A stretch of 28,056 nt of DNA from Promethearchaeota archaeon (GTDB lineage: Archaea; Asgardarchaeota; Lokiarchaeia; Sigynarchaeales; SOKP01), in assembly GCA_019058515.1 (NCBI GenBank), contig JAHPYY010000058.1, positions 1 to 28,056 of the forward strand. Direction: 5' to 3'. The notes under the pieces were generated by a model that was given only the letters and a program-made list of their open reading frames with translations, made no database searches and was not told where the DNA came from. The translations under genes and the position numbers were made by a program. Shown in pieces: positions 8,966 to 16,791 of the stretch; positions within the stretch are counted from its first letter, which is position 1, and the number at the start of each line of letters is the position of its first letter.

Positions 8966-9051
8966 CAAATTATTGAAGTAAACAAGAAACAAAATAAACG
9001 AGCTTTCATTTTTTTGCAAAAATTATCATTTATCAGGTATAGGTAAAAACT

Positions 9052-10398
9052 ATGACAGAAATAGTCAGTATGTATGAAAAATACTTCAAAGATAAGAAAA
9101 GAGAACCTGTATTGATTGATTACGTAAGAACACCGATCGGGAAAAAACGAGGAACTATCGTCAGACATAGAGCTGATGACTTAGTAGCTCATTGCTATAG
9201 AACCATTTTAGATCGGATTGACATAGACACTTCACTAATCGAAGATTCTATTGTTTCCTGTAACAGTCAAATAGGGGATTGTGCATTAGATATTGGGAGA
9301 ACGGCGGCTTTAACTGCTCATTTACCGGTTAGTGTTCCTGGAATGTCGATTAATCGTCAATGTGCTAGCGGAGCTCAATCGATATTATCTGCGTGGCAAG
9401 CAATTGCCTCAGGTCTTCACGATTGCGTAATATGTGGAGGTGTCGAAGTTCAAAATCGATTTGCAATTATGTCTGATTCTTACGTGTTTGATGAAAAAGA
9501 AGGAAGACCCATGATGGTTGCTCCTAATAAAAAAATTATAACTCATCCAGAAGTAGCTGCTAAATTAAAGGAATACAATACTTCATTTGCTGGTCAGATA
9601 AACTCTGCTCATGTAATTGGTCAAGTATGGATGAAGAAGACTGGTCAAAACCTTCAAGAATACAGAAATGATGTTGATAGTTTATCTCTGTTGTCTCATC
9701 AAAAAGCAATAAATACGTGGGACGAAAGAGGGAGCGAGATCGAGCCGATTTGGTGTCCAAAGCTTAATGAGGAAACTGGGGAACCACTGTTGGATGAAAA
9801 CAACGAAATTGGAAAGGATCCAAGTTTATCTGTTCTTACAGAACGAGATGAGACTCCAAGACCAACAACTTCTAAGGAGAAATTAGCTAGCTTAAGAACT
9901 ATAATAGGAAGGAAAAGTCGAGCCTTCCTTACAGCCGGCAATAGTTGTCCTACGAGTGATGGAGCTGCAGCTCAGTTATGGATGACAAGAGAACTAGCTG
10001 AACAATTAGGCTTAAAACCACGAGCTACTATAGTAAATTGTTCAAGTGTAGGTGTAGATCCAGTTCTCCAACTCACAGGTCCAATTAAAGCGCTACCCTT
10101 GGCGTTAGAAAGAGCAAACATGACATTTGATGACATGTCGTTTATCGAGATTAACGAGGCTTTTAGTTCAGTTATTCACGCTTGTTGCACGGATTTAAGA
10201 TTGGATTGGAATGATCCGCGATTTAACGCATGGGGGGGAGCAATTGCACTAGGGCATCCGACCGGTATGACTGGATGCCGCCTTATAGGCACAAATTTAC
10301 ACCAATTGGAAAAAACAGGAAAAGAGTACGCAATTTCCTCAATGTGCGTAGGTTTAGGAATGGCCATAGCTACAATCATAAAAAACGAAAACGCGTAA
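9052..10398 (+). CDS. Thiolase (acetyl-CoA acetyltransferase family)
   Basis: A 448-residue thiolase. The acyl-carrying Cys is Cys104 in N-R-Q-C-A-S-G-A-Q-S; the I-N-E-A-F motif, the H-x-x-x-x-G motif with His402 (A-L-G-H-P-T-G-M-T-G) and the second catalytic Cys432 in M-C-V-G-L-G-M-A are all present. The usual C-x-G motif is C-G-G; here the middle residue is Val, a modest change. The enzyme either condenses two acetyl-CoA (isoprenoid or polyester direction) or cleaves 3-ketoacyl-CoA in beta-oxidation. No HMG-CoA synthase or DUF35 partner gene is adjacent, as often seen for archaeal thiolases of the mevalonate pathway. The ATG at 9052 follows an AGGTA sequence. Length is somewhat above the usual 390-430. 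Confidence 0.93.
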   Translation: MTEIVSMYEKYFKDKKREPVLIDYVRTPIGKKRGTIVRHRADDLVAHCYRTILDRIDIDTSLIEDSIVSCNSQIGDCALDIGRTAALTAHLPVSVPGMSINRQCASGAQSILSAWQAIASGLHDCVICGGVEVQNRFAIMSDSYVFDEKEGRPMMVAPNKKIITHPEVAAKLKEYNTSFAGQINSAHVIGQVWMKKTGQNLQEYRNDVDSLSLLSHQKAINTWDERGSEIEPIWCPKLNEETGEPLLDENNEIGKDPSLSVLTERDETPRPTTSKEKLASLRTIIGRKSRAFLTAGNSCPTSDGAAAQLWMTRELAEQLGLKPRATIVNCSSVGVDPVLQLTGPIKALPLALERANMTFDDMSFIEINEAFSSVIHACCTDLRLDWNDPRFNAWGGAIALGHPTGMTGCRLIGTNLHQLEKTGKEYAISSMCVGLGMAIATIIKNENA

Positions 10399-10406
10399 AT
10401 AGAGAA

Positions 10407-10421
10407 TTTTTCTTTTTTTTT
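10407..10421 (+). terminator. T-rich terminator after the thiolase gene
   Basis: Fourteen T in fifteen bases, interrupted once by C, begin nine bases after the thiolase stop codon. Oligo-T tracts of this kind end transcription in archaea; no strong stem precedes it. Confidence 0.55.
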
Positions 10422-10598
10422 GTATGTTTTGTTCTTTATATTAAATTAATTTATAGTAAAGTTAATTCAAGGATATTATGGCGCAAACGCTTAGAAAAGT
10501 AAAGAAACATAATATTTTATATTTGATATTTAATTTCCTCAAAAGTATAAACATATAACTGAATCATAGAGTATGTATTTTTCAAAAACTCCATTACT

Positions 10599-11705
10599 AT
10601 GCGCGTTGGAATTATTGGATGTGGACAAATCTTTGACTTAAATGTATTAGGTTATTTAGAAAGTCCTGAGGCTACTATAACTTGTCTATGTAACCGCCAC
10701 GCTGAGAAAGCGGAAGAAAAAATAATAAAATTTAACTTAGATAAGTCGATACGAGTTTACTCAGATTACAAAAGAATGCTGAATGAAGAACCACTAGATA
10801 TAGTTGAAATATTGTTACCACACCATTTACACGCTGAAGCTACAATCTTTGCTGCTCAAAAAGGATTAAGAGGAATCTCTGTTCAGAAACCTATGGCGAT
10901 GACTCTAGAGGAAGCTAACAAGATGATTGAATCGTGTGCGGAGAATAAAACAATTTTATCTATATATGAAAATTTCCTTTTTGCTCCACACATTATTAAA
11001 GCAAAAGAACTAATAGATAGCGATTATTTGGGTGATATTGCCTCTATCAGAATAAAAGTAGCTATGAGTTCAGCGGGAGGTTGGAAAATCTCCAGTAGTG
11101 CTGATGAGTGGAGAGAAGATCCAAGTAAAGTTGGAGGTAATGCGCAATTTGGTTCACCAGTGTTATTTGATAATGGTTGGCACGCATTTACATTAGGTAA
11201 ATGGTTATTTAACGAACCTATTGAAAAGGTATTTGCTTGGACTGGCTTATATCATGGAAAAGATGCACCTGCTTTCGTCGTTTGGAAGTGTAAGGGGAAA
11301 AAAGAACAGATTGTACCTAAATATGGAAACATGGAGTTTTCTCTGATGCCCAAGATGATAATACCTTCAAAATACTATCCTACCGATGAGTTCATTGAAA
11401 TAATTGGAAGTCGGGGTTTAATGAAGATTAATCAGTGTACTTCAATAGGAAATTTAATGTCAGATTCACCTGTATTTCCGCCCTTAGTAGTCGTAAGGGA
11501 TGGAAAAGTTGAGACTTACACAGATTTTGATAAAGATTGGAAAATCAGTTTTATAAATGCCACAAAACATTTTATTGACGTTGCAAAGCATGGTAAAGAG
11601 CCTATCCTTTCTGGAGAACAAGCGAAAGAGATTCTTGAGTTTAATTTGGCAGCAATTAAGTCTGCAGAGCTACAAAAAGCATGCTACATTGATGAATTTA
11701 AATAA
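10599..11705 (+). CDS. Gfo/Idh/MocA family oxidoreductase (paralogue A)
   Basis: A 368-residue NAD(P)-dependent sugar or cyclitol dehydrogenase-like protein. The Rossmann start M-R-V-G-I-I-G-C-G-Q (Gly7-x-Gly9) is at the very N-terminus, which fixes the ATG at 10599. The P-H-H-L-H segment is at 74-78 and the E-K-P motif appears as Q-K-P at 96-98, keeping the catalytic Lys. D-N-G-W-H (Asp191/His195) fits the family's D-x-x-x-H active-site pair. The C-terminal sheet carries D-E-F-I-E-I-I-G-S-R-G. It faces, tail to tail, a second family member with shared motifs. The substrate is not readable; candidates include inositols, sugar phosphates or aldoses. Confidence 0.88.
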   Translation: MRVGIIGCGQIFDLNVLGYLESPEATITCLCNRHAEKAEEKIIKFNLDKSIRVYSDYKRMLNEEPLDIVEILLPHHLHAEATIFAAQKGLRGISVQKPMAMTLEEANKMIESCAENKTILSIYENFLFAPHIIKAKELIDSDYLGDIASIRIKVAMSSAGGWKISSSADEWREDPSKVGGNAQFGSPVLFDNGWHAFTLGKWLFNEPIEKVFAWTGLYHGKDAPAFVVWKCKGKKEQIVPKYGNMEFSLMPKMIIPSKYYPTDEFIEIIGSRGLMKINQCTSIGNLMSDSPVFPPLVVVRDGKVETYTDFDKDWKISFINATKHFIDVAKHGKEPILSGEQAKEILEFNLAAIKSAELQKACYIDEFK

Positions 11706-11719
11706 TAAAATACTAAAAC

Positions 11720-12979
11720 CTAAGTTTCGTATTGATACTTAAATAGGGTATTTTGTAATCCCTGTTTTATTCCCTTTTTCAAGTCTTTGCCTTTTTTCAT
11801 ATAATATTTACTCATTCCACTACCAGTCCCGGGGGGTGGAGGCTCAACTAAACAAGAGCCTTCTGCTTCTTTTTCTGATGAAAACTCTTCCCATTTGACG
11901 ATTCTCCCTTCTTGGTGCGACACATAAGGCATTTTACCAAATATACATAGATTTCTACCTTCGTTACCAGTATACACGGGTGTTCCCTTACCAGTTTTCA
12001 TGATCTCTATAAAACGCTCGGTTGAATTAATAAACGAATACCTCCAATCTCGAGGTAAGTTCTCACCGAATTGTGAGACTTCACCTTCTGAATATACTAC
12101 GATTGGGGGATATTGAGCGGACTTAGACAAAAAATTACCTCCACAGGTACACTGATTTATCCACATTATCCCTTTAGTTCCAGAGATCTCTACGAACTCG
12201 TCAATCCCGTAATAATTAGATGGAAAATATAGATTTGACGCAAATGTGAATTCCATTGATCCGTGCTTTTGAGGCAAGTCAGAATCGTTCTTTGGATATT
12301 TCCAGATTATATTTGCGGGTGCATCGATAACACCCGTAAAGTAGTCGATCCATCCGTACACTTCTTCCACTCTTTCTTCGCTCATTAACCATAAGGCTAA
12401 AGATAATTTGTGTTGACCATCGTCGAATACTTCTGGACCTCCACCGCAGGTATCCACATTAGTTCTCCACTGATAAGATTTTAATAGTACATGCATACTG
12501 GGTCCTGCGGTTAGTATGTTGCTGATTCTAATGTTTAGCGGCTCTCCGATGATGGATTGATCAAGTAACTTTTTTGCTTTTAAATAAACGGGGTAAAATC
12601 GGAAATTTTCAAATATTTTTAGCTTGGCATTCTCCTCACTACACACTTTGATTATTCGATCGCACGCTCTAATGGTGTTCGCCATCGGCTTTTGAAGTGA
12701 TATGCCAGGTACCCCTGCTTTGACGCAATATTCGGTCATCGGAAGATGTAAGTGGTGTGGAGTTAAGATTTCAACGATATCTAAATCCTCGTGATTTATC
12801 ATCTGTTTGTAATCTTCATAGATCTTTAGTGTTCTCAACCCAAAACGCTCCAATTTTTCTCCAGCACGCTTTAAATTCGTATCTGAAACAGCCACAACCT
12901 CAGTATCTTGAGAATGCATGTATCCTAAGATGTTGAGATTAAATATATCACCACACCCTATCAACCCAACTCGCAACAT
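11720..12979 (-). CDS. Gfo/Idh/MocA family oxidoreductase (paralogue B)
   Basis: About 419 residues starting M-L-R-V-G-L-I-G-C-G-D-I-F-N-L-N, closely matching paralogue A. An open frame runs upstream to 13081, but those 34 residues have no family counterpart, would leave only 14 bp to the divergent gene, and a GGTGAT lies before the ATG at 12979, so I choose that ATG. Shared motifs with paralogue A: V-E-I-L-T-P-H-H-L-H, I-S-L-Q-K-P-M-A, D-D-G-Q-H-K and G-I-M-W-I-N-Q-C-T. Its C-terminus is about 50 residues longer and contains a P-P-P-P-G-T-G-S-G-M linker and a Lys-rich tail (K-K-G-K-D-L-K-K). Substrate unknown. Confidence 0.87.
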   Translation of the reverse strand: MLRVGLIGCGDIFNLNILGYMHSQDTEVVAVSDTNLKRAGEKLERFGLRTLKIYEDYKQMINHEDLDIVEILTPHHLHLPMTEYCVKAGVPGISLQKPMANTIRACDRIIKVCSEENAKLKIFENFRFYPVYLKAKKLLDQSIIGEPLNIRISNILTAGPSMHVLLKSYQWRTNVDTCGGGPEVFDDGQHKLSLALWLMSEERVEEVYGWIDYFTGVIDAPANIIWKYPKNDSDLPQKHGSMEFTFASNLYFPSNYYGIDEFVEISGTKGIMWINQCTCGGNFLSKSAQYPPIVVYSEGEVSQFGENLPRDWRYSFINSTERFIEIMKTGKGTPVYTGNEGRNLCIFGKMPYVSHQEGRIVKWEEFSSEKEAEGSCLVEPPPPGTGSGMSKYYMKKGKDLKKGIKQGLQNTLFKYQYET

Positions 12980-13095
12980 ATTAAAATCATCACCATTGAC
13001 TATTATTGGTTTTAAGATTTGAAGATCTGAATACTTACAGAATGAGTTATACAAGTTAATGATCCTTTTTAAACTAAACAAAATTTAATGTCTTA
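12980..13095. promoter_or_regulatory. Divergent promoter region between oxidoreductase B and the dehydratase
   Basis: With the chosen start of oxidoreductase B, 116 bp separate two divergent genes. Reading toward the dehydratase, CTTTTTAAACTAAAC lies near 13064-13079. It is followed by a two-codon frame, ATG-TCT-TAA (13088-13096), whose last A is the first base of the dehydratase ATG. The region could let both genes be controlled together; no clear palindrome was seen. Confidence 0.4.
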
Positions 13096-14769
13096 ATGAA
13101 CGCAGAAAAAACAAATTTAGATCCTACAAAAGCTTACGAACGAGCGTTGTATTGTGGATGTGGGTTTACATATGAAGATCTTAAAAAACCTAGAGTTGCA
13201 ATTGTAAATTCTTGGAACGAAATAAATCCAGGACACATTCACCTGAAAACTCTGAGTCGGTACATCAAACAAGGCGTTAAAGAAGCTGGAGGTACGCCTA
13301 TGGAATTTAACACGATCGCGACTTGTGACGGAATTGCGAATTCTGGGAACTTCTCTAAGTATGTCTTGCCCACGAGAGAAATCATTGCAAATTCAATTGA
13401 AAGCACGGTAAAAGCGTATAATTTCGATGGGATGGTTATGTTATGTTCGTGCGATAAAATCATTCCAGGAATGTTAATTGCCGCTGCTAGGTGTAATATC
13501 CCTACTATATTTCTCACTGGAGGAATAATGAAACCTAAGGTGTTTGAAGAGGGTCCCCTTAAAGGGAAAACATTTGTAACATGTGATATAAAAGAAGCAA
13601 TAGGTCAGAGACTGACGGGAAAGATTAGCGAAGAGGAGTTCCGTTTAATCGAGTCTCAAACATGTTGTTCACCTGGGGCTTGTAATATGATGGGGACTGC
13701 TAATACAATGGCTACAATCGTCGAAGCAATGGGCCTTTCTCTGCCTGATTGTGCGACTATAGATGCAGTTAGCGAGGAACGCGAAAAATTGTGTATAGAA
13801 ACTGGAAGAAAAGTATTAGATTTAATTAAAAATCAAATTAAGTCCTTAGATATAATCACTCATAATTCGATATTAAATGGGGTTAAAGTGGCATTAGCAG
13901 TTGGAGGTTCAACTAATATGATTTTGCATATGTGTGCGTTATCGCACGAAATTGGAGGGGAATTAAATCATTTCGATTTTGATAAATTAAGTAAGTCTAC
14001 ACCATTATTAGCAAAATTTAAGCCTAGTTCTGAATATAATCTTTCGGAGTTCCACGAGGTGGGAGGAGTAAAAGTGTTAATGAAAAAATTATCTAGTGTT
14101 TTAGATTTGACTACTTTGAGCATATTAGGAATTAGTTTAGGAGAATATTTAGAAAACGTTGATTTTGACGATTATCAAATAATTCGATTGATCGACGATC
14201 CAATCAGCAAAGAAGGGGGAATTGCCGTTTTAAAAGGAAATCTCGCTCCTGAGGGAGCAGTTGTAAAACAAAGCGCCGTAGATCCGAAAATGTGGTATCA
14301 CAAAGGTCCAGCAAAAGTTTTTGAAAGCGAAGAAGATGTGAAACGTGCTTTAACGAATAATAAGGTGAAAAAGGGAGATGTTTTGGTAATCCGGTACGAG
14401 GGTCCAAAAGGATCACCAGGAATGAGAGAACTATCAATCCCGGCCTCAATGTTAATCGGAATGGGTTTAGGAGACTCCGTTGCTATGGTTACTGACGGGA
14501 GATACTCAGGAGCTACAAGAGGTCCGTGTATTGGACATGTATGTCCAGAAGCTCAAATTGGAGGTCCAATAGCTGCGGTCCAGAACGGTGATATTATTGA
14601 AATTGATATTAATAATCGTCAATTGAACATGCTAGTTCCTGAAGATGAGTTGTATAACAGGTTAAAAGTTTACGTTCCTCCTAAACCTAAAACTGATACA
14701 GGCTATTTGAAGATTTATCAAAAAATAGTGAAATCTGCTAGATTTGGGGCTTACTTGGATGTAAATTAA
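13096..14769 (+). CDS. IlvD/EDD family dehydratase (dihydroxy-acid or sugar-acid)
   Basis: A 557-residue iron-sulfur dehydratase that removes water from 2,3-dihydroxy acids to give 2-keto acids. Seen motifs: [10 protein letters not shown] at 38-47, [10 protein letters not shown] at 117-126, C-C-S-P-G-A-C at 190-196 running into N-M-M-G-T-A-N-T-M, and near the end [10 protein letters not shown] and [10 protein letters not shown]. The canonical D-G-I-A-M-G-H-x-G-M loop is changed to [10 protein letters not shown] (78-87), and the M-G-T element recalls sugar-acid dehydratases. Thus branched-chain amino acid synthesis (ilvD) and aldonate breakdown are both possible. The neighbouring oxidoreductases favour the second. 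The gene converges with the receiver gene, 5 bp apart. Confidence 0.85.
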   Translation: MNAEKTNLDPTKAYERALYCGCGFTYEDLKKPRVAIVNSWNEINPGHIHLKTLSRYIKQGVKEAGGTPMEFNTIATCDGIANSGNFSKYVLPTREIIANSIESTVKAYNFDGMVMLCSCDKIIPGMLIAAARCNIPTIFLTGGIMKPKVFEEGPLKGKTFVTCDIKEAIGQRLTGKISEEEFRLIESQTCCSPGACNMMGTANTMATIVEAMGLSLPDCATIDAVSEEREKLCIETGRKVLDLIKNQIKSLDIITHNSILNGVKVALAVGGSTNMILHMCALSHEIGGELNHFDFDKLSKSTPLLAKFKPSSEYNLSEFHEVGGVKVLMKKLSSVLDLTTLSILGISLGEYLENVDFDDYQIIRLIDDPISKEGGIAVLKGNLAPEGAVVKQSAVDPKMWYHKGPAKVFESEEDVKRALTNNKVKKGDVLVIRYEGPKGSPGMRELSIPASMLIGMGLGDSVAMVTDGRYSGATRGPCIGHVCPEAQIGGPIAAVQNGDIIEIDINNRQLNMLVPEDELYNRLKVYVPPKPKTDTGYLKIYQKIVKSARFGAYLDVN

Positions 14770-14774
14770 ATTTC

Positions 14775-15161
14775 TTAATTACTCATTAATACGATATTAT
14801 TTGAAAGCTTCTTAATCTCATTAATCAGAGATTCGCACCCAAATGGTTTCTCTAAAAAGGAGGTAGCACCTGTAGAAATTGCCAGTGATTTTACACTAGA
14901 ATCTGCGCTTGCGAATATGATTTTTGTATTGTGAGAGGTTTGTAAGATTTCTTTTGTTGCTTCTACACCAGATTTTATTGGCATTCGATGATCCATTAAA
15001 ATAATGTCGGGTTTCTCGTCTAATTGGTTGAAAATTTTAACTGCTTCTTCTCCGTTGCTAGCTTTAGCAACTACTTCAAATCCAGCGGATTTGAGCATGA
15101 TTTCATATAACCGTTGTAGTGAAAAATCATCCTCAACAATGAATATCTTAACTACAGTAAT
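14775..15161 (-). CDS. Stand-alone response-regulator receiver domain (CheY-like), start codon unclear
   Basis: A single receiver domain with no output domain. The first ATG in frame (15098) would give only 107 residues and cut off strand 1 and the acidic pocket. The 21 codons upstream encode the missing part (I-F-I-V-E-D-D), and with them the key residues fall at Asp11/Asp12, Asp57 (L-M-D-H-R-M-P), a Ser in A-S-A, and Lys105 (E-K-P-F), as in CheY. Yet no ATG, GTG or TTG occurs before the stop TGA at 15162-15164. An AGGTGA ribosome-site sequence directly precedes ATT at 15159-15161, which I give as a tentative start; GTA six bases further on is spaced better. No histidine kinase gene is near. 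Confidence 0.75.
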   Translation of the reverse strand: MTVVKIFIVEDDFSLQRLYEIMLKSAGFEVVAKASNGEEAVKIFNQLDEKPDIILMDHRMPIKSGVEATKEILQTSHNTKIIFASADSSVKSLAISTGATSFLEKPFGCESLINEIKKLSNNIVLMSN

Positions 15162-15164
15162 TCA

Positions 15165-15526
15165 CCTTATTTTGGGATTTTTAAATGGTTAATTTAAAAT
15201 TCCCGTTTTTATGTTAATTAACCATATTTCTTATATTATAGCCAATTAAACTTTTCTCAGTGTACCCGTGAGTAATTTAATCTTTAGAAAGATCATTTAA
15301 TATCTTAATTATATAGCCTATACAAAATTTTTTATTTAATTGTTTGCGAATGGTTTTTTATACTTATATCACATAATAAATTTAATTTATGAACCCAAAA
15401 CCACAAAATTAGATAATTATATATAGTTATTTAATCTTTTTTCAATTTTTTTAAAAATACCAAAAAGTTAAAAGTAAGAAATATTAAAAAAAAAAATCTA
15501 TTTCACTTGTCAGTTTTTTACTAGTA
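15165..15526. other. AT-rich intergenic region between receiver and M28 genes
   Basis: About 360 bases without a recognisable gene. On the minus strand it holds the receiver gene's likely promoter: a TATA-like TTTAAA segment near 15178-15186 and the AGGTGA at 15162-15167. An imperfect stem, GGGATTTT (15173-15180) against AAAATTCCC (about 15197-15205), surrounds the TATA segment and might be an operator. The rest is very AT-rich, with A and T runs such as 15485-15496, and includes the promoter of the M28 gene. I see no tRNA, repeat array or small conserved frame in it. Confidence 0.5.
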
Positions 15527-16738
15527 ATGTTAGACGAAGTTGAATTCGAAAATATATTAAAAAAATATTCTTTTCCAAGATTGTCGGGATCTGAGGGAGA
15601 ATTAAATTCATTTAAACAATTAAAAAAAGAGATTTTAGAATTAGGATTAATCCCTAGTATTCAGAATTTTAATTTCTCAACGTTTTATTCCCGAGTCTAC
15701 CCTAAATTAGCTTTCTTTCTAATTTTTTGCTTAATAAGCGTTTTTTACTTTAAATTGGAAGGTTTTGTGGTATTAGTTGTTTTAATTTTAGTGCTAATTT
15801 CAATGGATATTTTAATTGTTGTAACAAGAGCTCCAGAAAAAATAACCTTTGGTAAGGTATTACCATCTCAAAACTTGTATGTAAAAACAAATAATTCAGA
15901 GCAGTTGGTCAATTTAGTAAATAGTAATAGAATAAATGACTTTACAAATAAAGTTGGAATGTTTAATATATTGTTTTTCTCTCACGTAGATTCAAAAAGT
16001 CAGAAACTTACTATATCTACTAGAATAATTAATGTTAAAATATGGATTTTTTCCCTCGTTTGTTGCGTAATTCTAATCCTATTGCGAGATCTTTTTTTTA
16101 TCGAGATTGAGTTAATAATTTCGTTATTTGGGTTAGCCTTTTTAATGTTATTAGCATTTTCTACGGTTTTAACGATAATTAATATTACTCATAATAAATC
16201 TAATGGAGCAATAGATAACGCATCAGGAATGGCTTGTGTTTTAAATCTTTTGAAGTATTTTTCGAGAACTTCGAATTTCTCGGAAAATATAAATCTTTGG
16301 TTTGTCTTTACTGGAGCTGAAGAGTGTGGTACCATGGGAGTAAGAAATTTTTTCAATTTAATAAAAGATTTTGATAGAAAGAATACTCTCATTATTAATT
16401 TCGATGCAATTGGAGAAAGCGTTTGCGCGTTTCATAAGTCACTATCACAACAATCTTCTTTAAATCGATTTTTCCTAAACTCAATCTACTCCTACAATCG
16501 CAATCATAAAATAATAACTGTTTCAAAAAAAAGAACTATAGGAGCTCACTCAGACGGTTATTTTTTAAAGAAAAAAGGCTATTTTGGCGTTGGATTTGGT
16601 GATTTGATCACATATAAATTCGTTCACTCGAATCAAGACATTATTGAAAATGTTAACGCTAAGTTATTAAAGGACTTATGCGAACTCTTAATATATAGTA
16701 CAGAGGAGATTTTTAGAGTTTATGGTAATGTCGTATAA
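15527..16738 (+). CDS. M28 family zinc aminopeptidase with membrane segments
   Basis: A 403-residue protein with the M28 co-catalytic metal set: His153/Asp155 in S-H-V-D-S, bridging Asp230 in G-A-I-D-N-A-S-G-M-A, Glu265/Glu266 in G-A-E-E-C-G-T-M-G, Asp293 in N-F-D-A-I-G and His367 in F-V-H-S-N-Q-D. Two hydrophobic hairpins are inserted: residues about 61-100 and about 172-220. The second falls between the metal ligands His153 and Asp230. So this is probably a membrane-embedded peptidase with its active site on one face, perhaps trimming peptides from lipoproteins or membrane proteins. The ATG start gives an N-terminus (L-S-G-S-E-G-E) typical of M28 proteins. Fifty-three bases separate it from the methyltransferase gene on the same strand. 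Confidence 0.88.
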   Translation: MLDEVEFENILKKYSFPRLSGSEGELNSFKQLKKEILELGLIPSIQNFNFSTFYSRVYPKLAFFLIFCLISVFYFKLEGFVVLVVLILVLISMDILIVVTRAPEKITFGKVLPSQNLYVKTNNSEQLVNLVNSNRINDFTNKVGMFNILFFSHVDSKSQKLTISTRIINVKIWIFSLVCCVILILLRDLFFIEIELIISLFGLAFLMLLAFSTVLTIINITHNKSNGAIDNASGMACVLNLLKYFSRTSNFSENINLWFVFTGAEECGTMGVRNFFNLIKDFDRKNTLIINFDAIGESVCAFHKSLSQQSSLNRFFLNSIYSYNRNHKIITVSKKRTIGAHSDGYFLKKKGYFGVGFGDLITYKFVHSNQDIIENVNAKLLKDLCELLIYSTEEIFRVYGNVV

Positions 16739-16791
16739 TATTTGCTAGTGAAGTGTAAAAAATTACAAGATTAAATAATAAAGAGTTAGGA

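Noticed and set aside
10230..10502. A second frame overlapping the end of the thiolase gene
   Set aside because: It overlaps the conserved thiolase C-terminus in another frame, has no recognisable domain and ends in low-complexity sequence.
12980..13081. 34-codon N-terminal extension of oxidoreductase B
   Set aside because: It precedes the Rossmann start, has no match in the paralogue, and would leave no promoter room for the divergent dehydratase gene.
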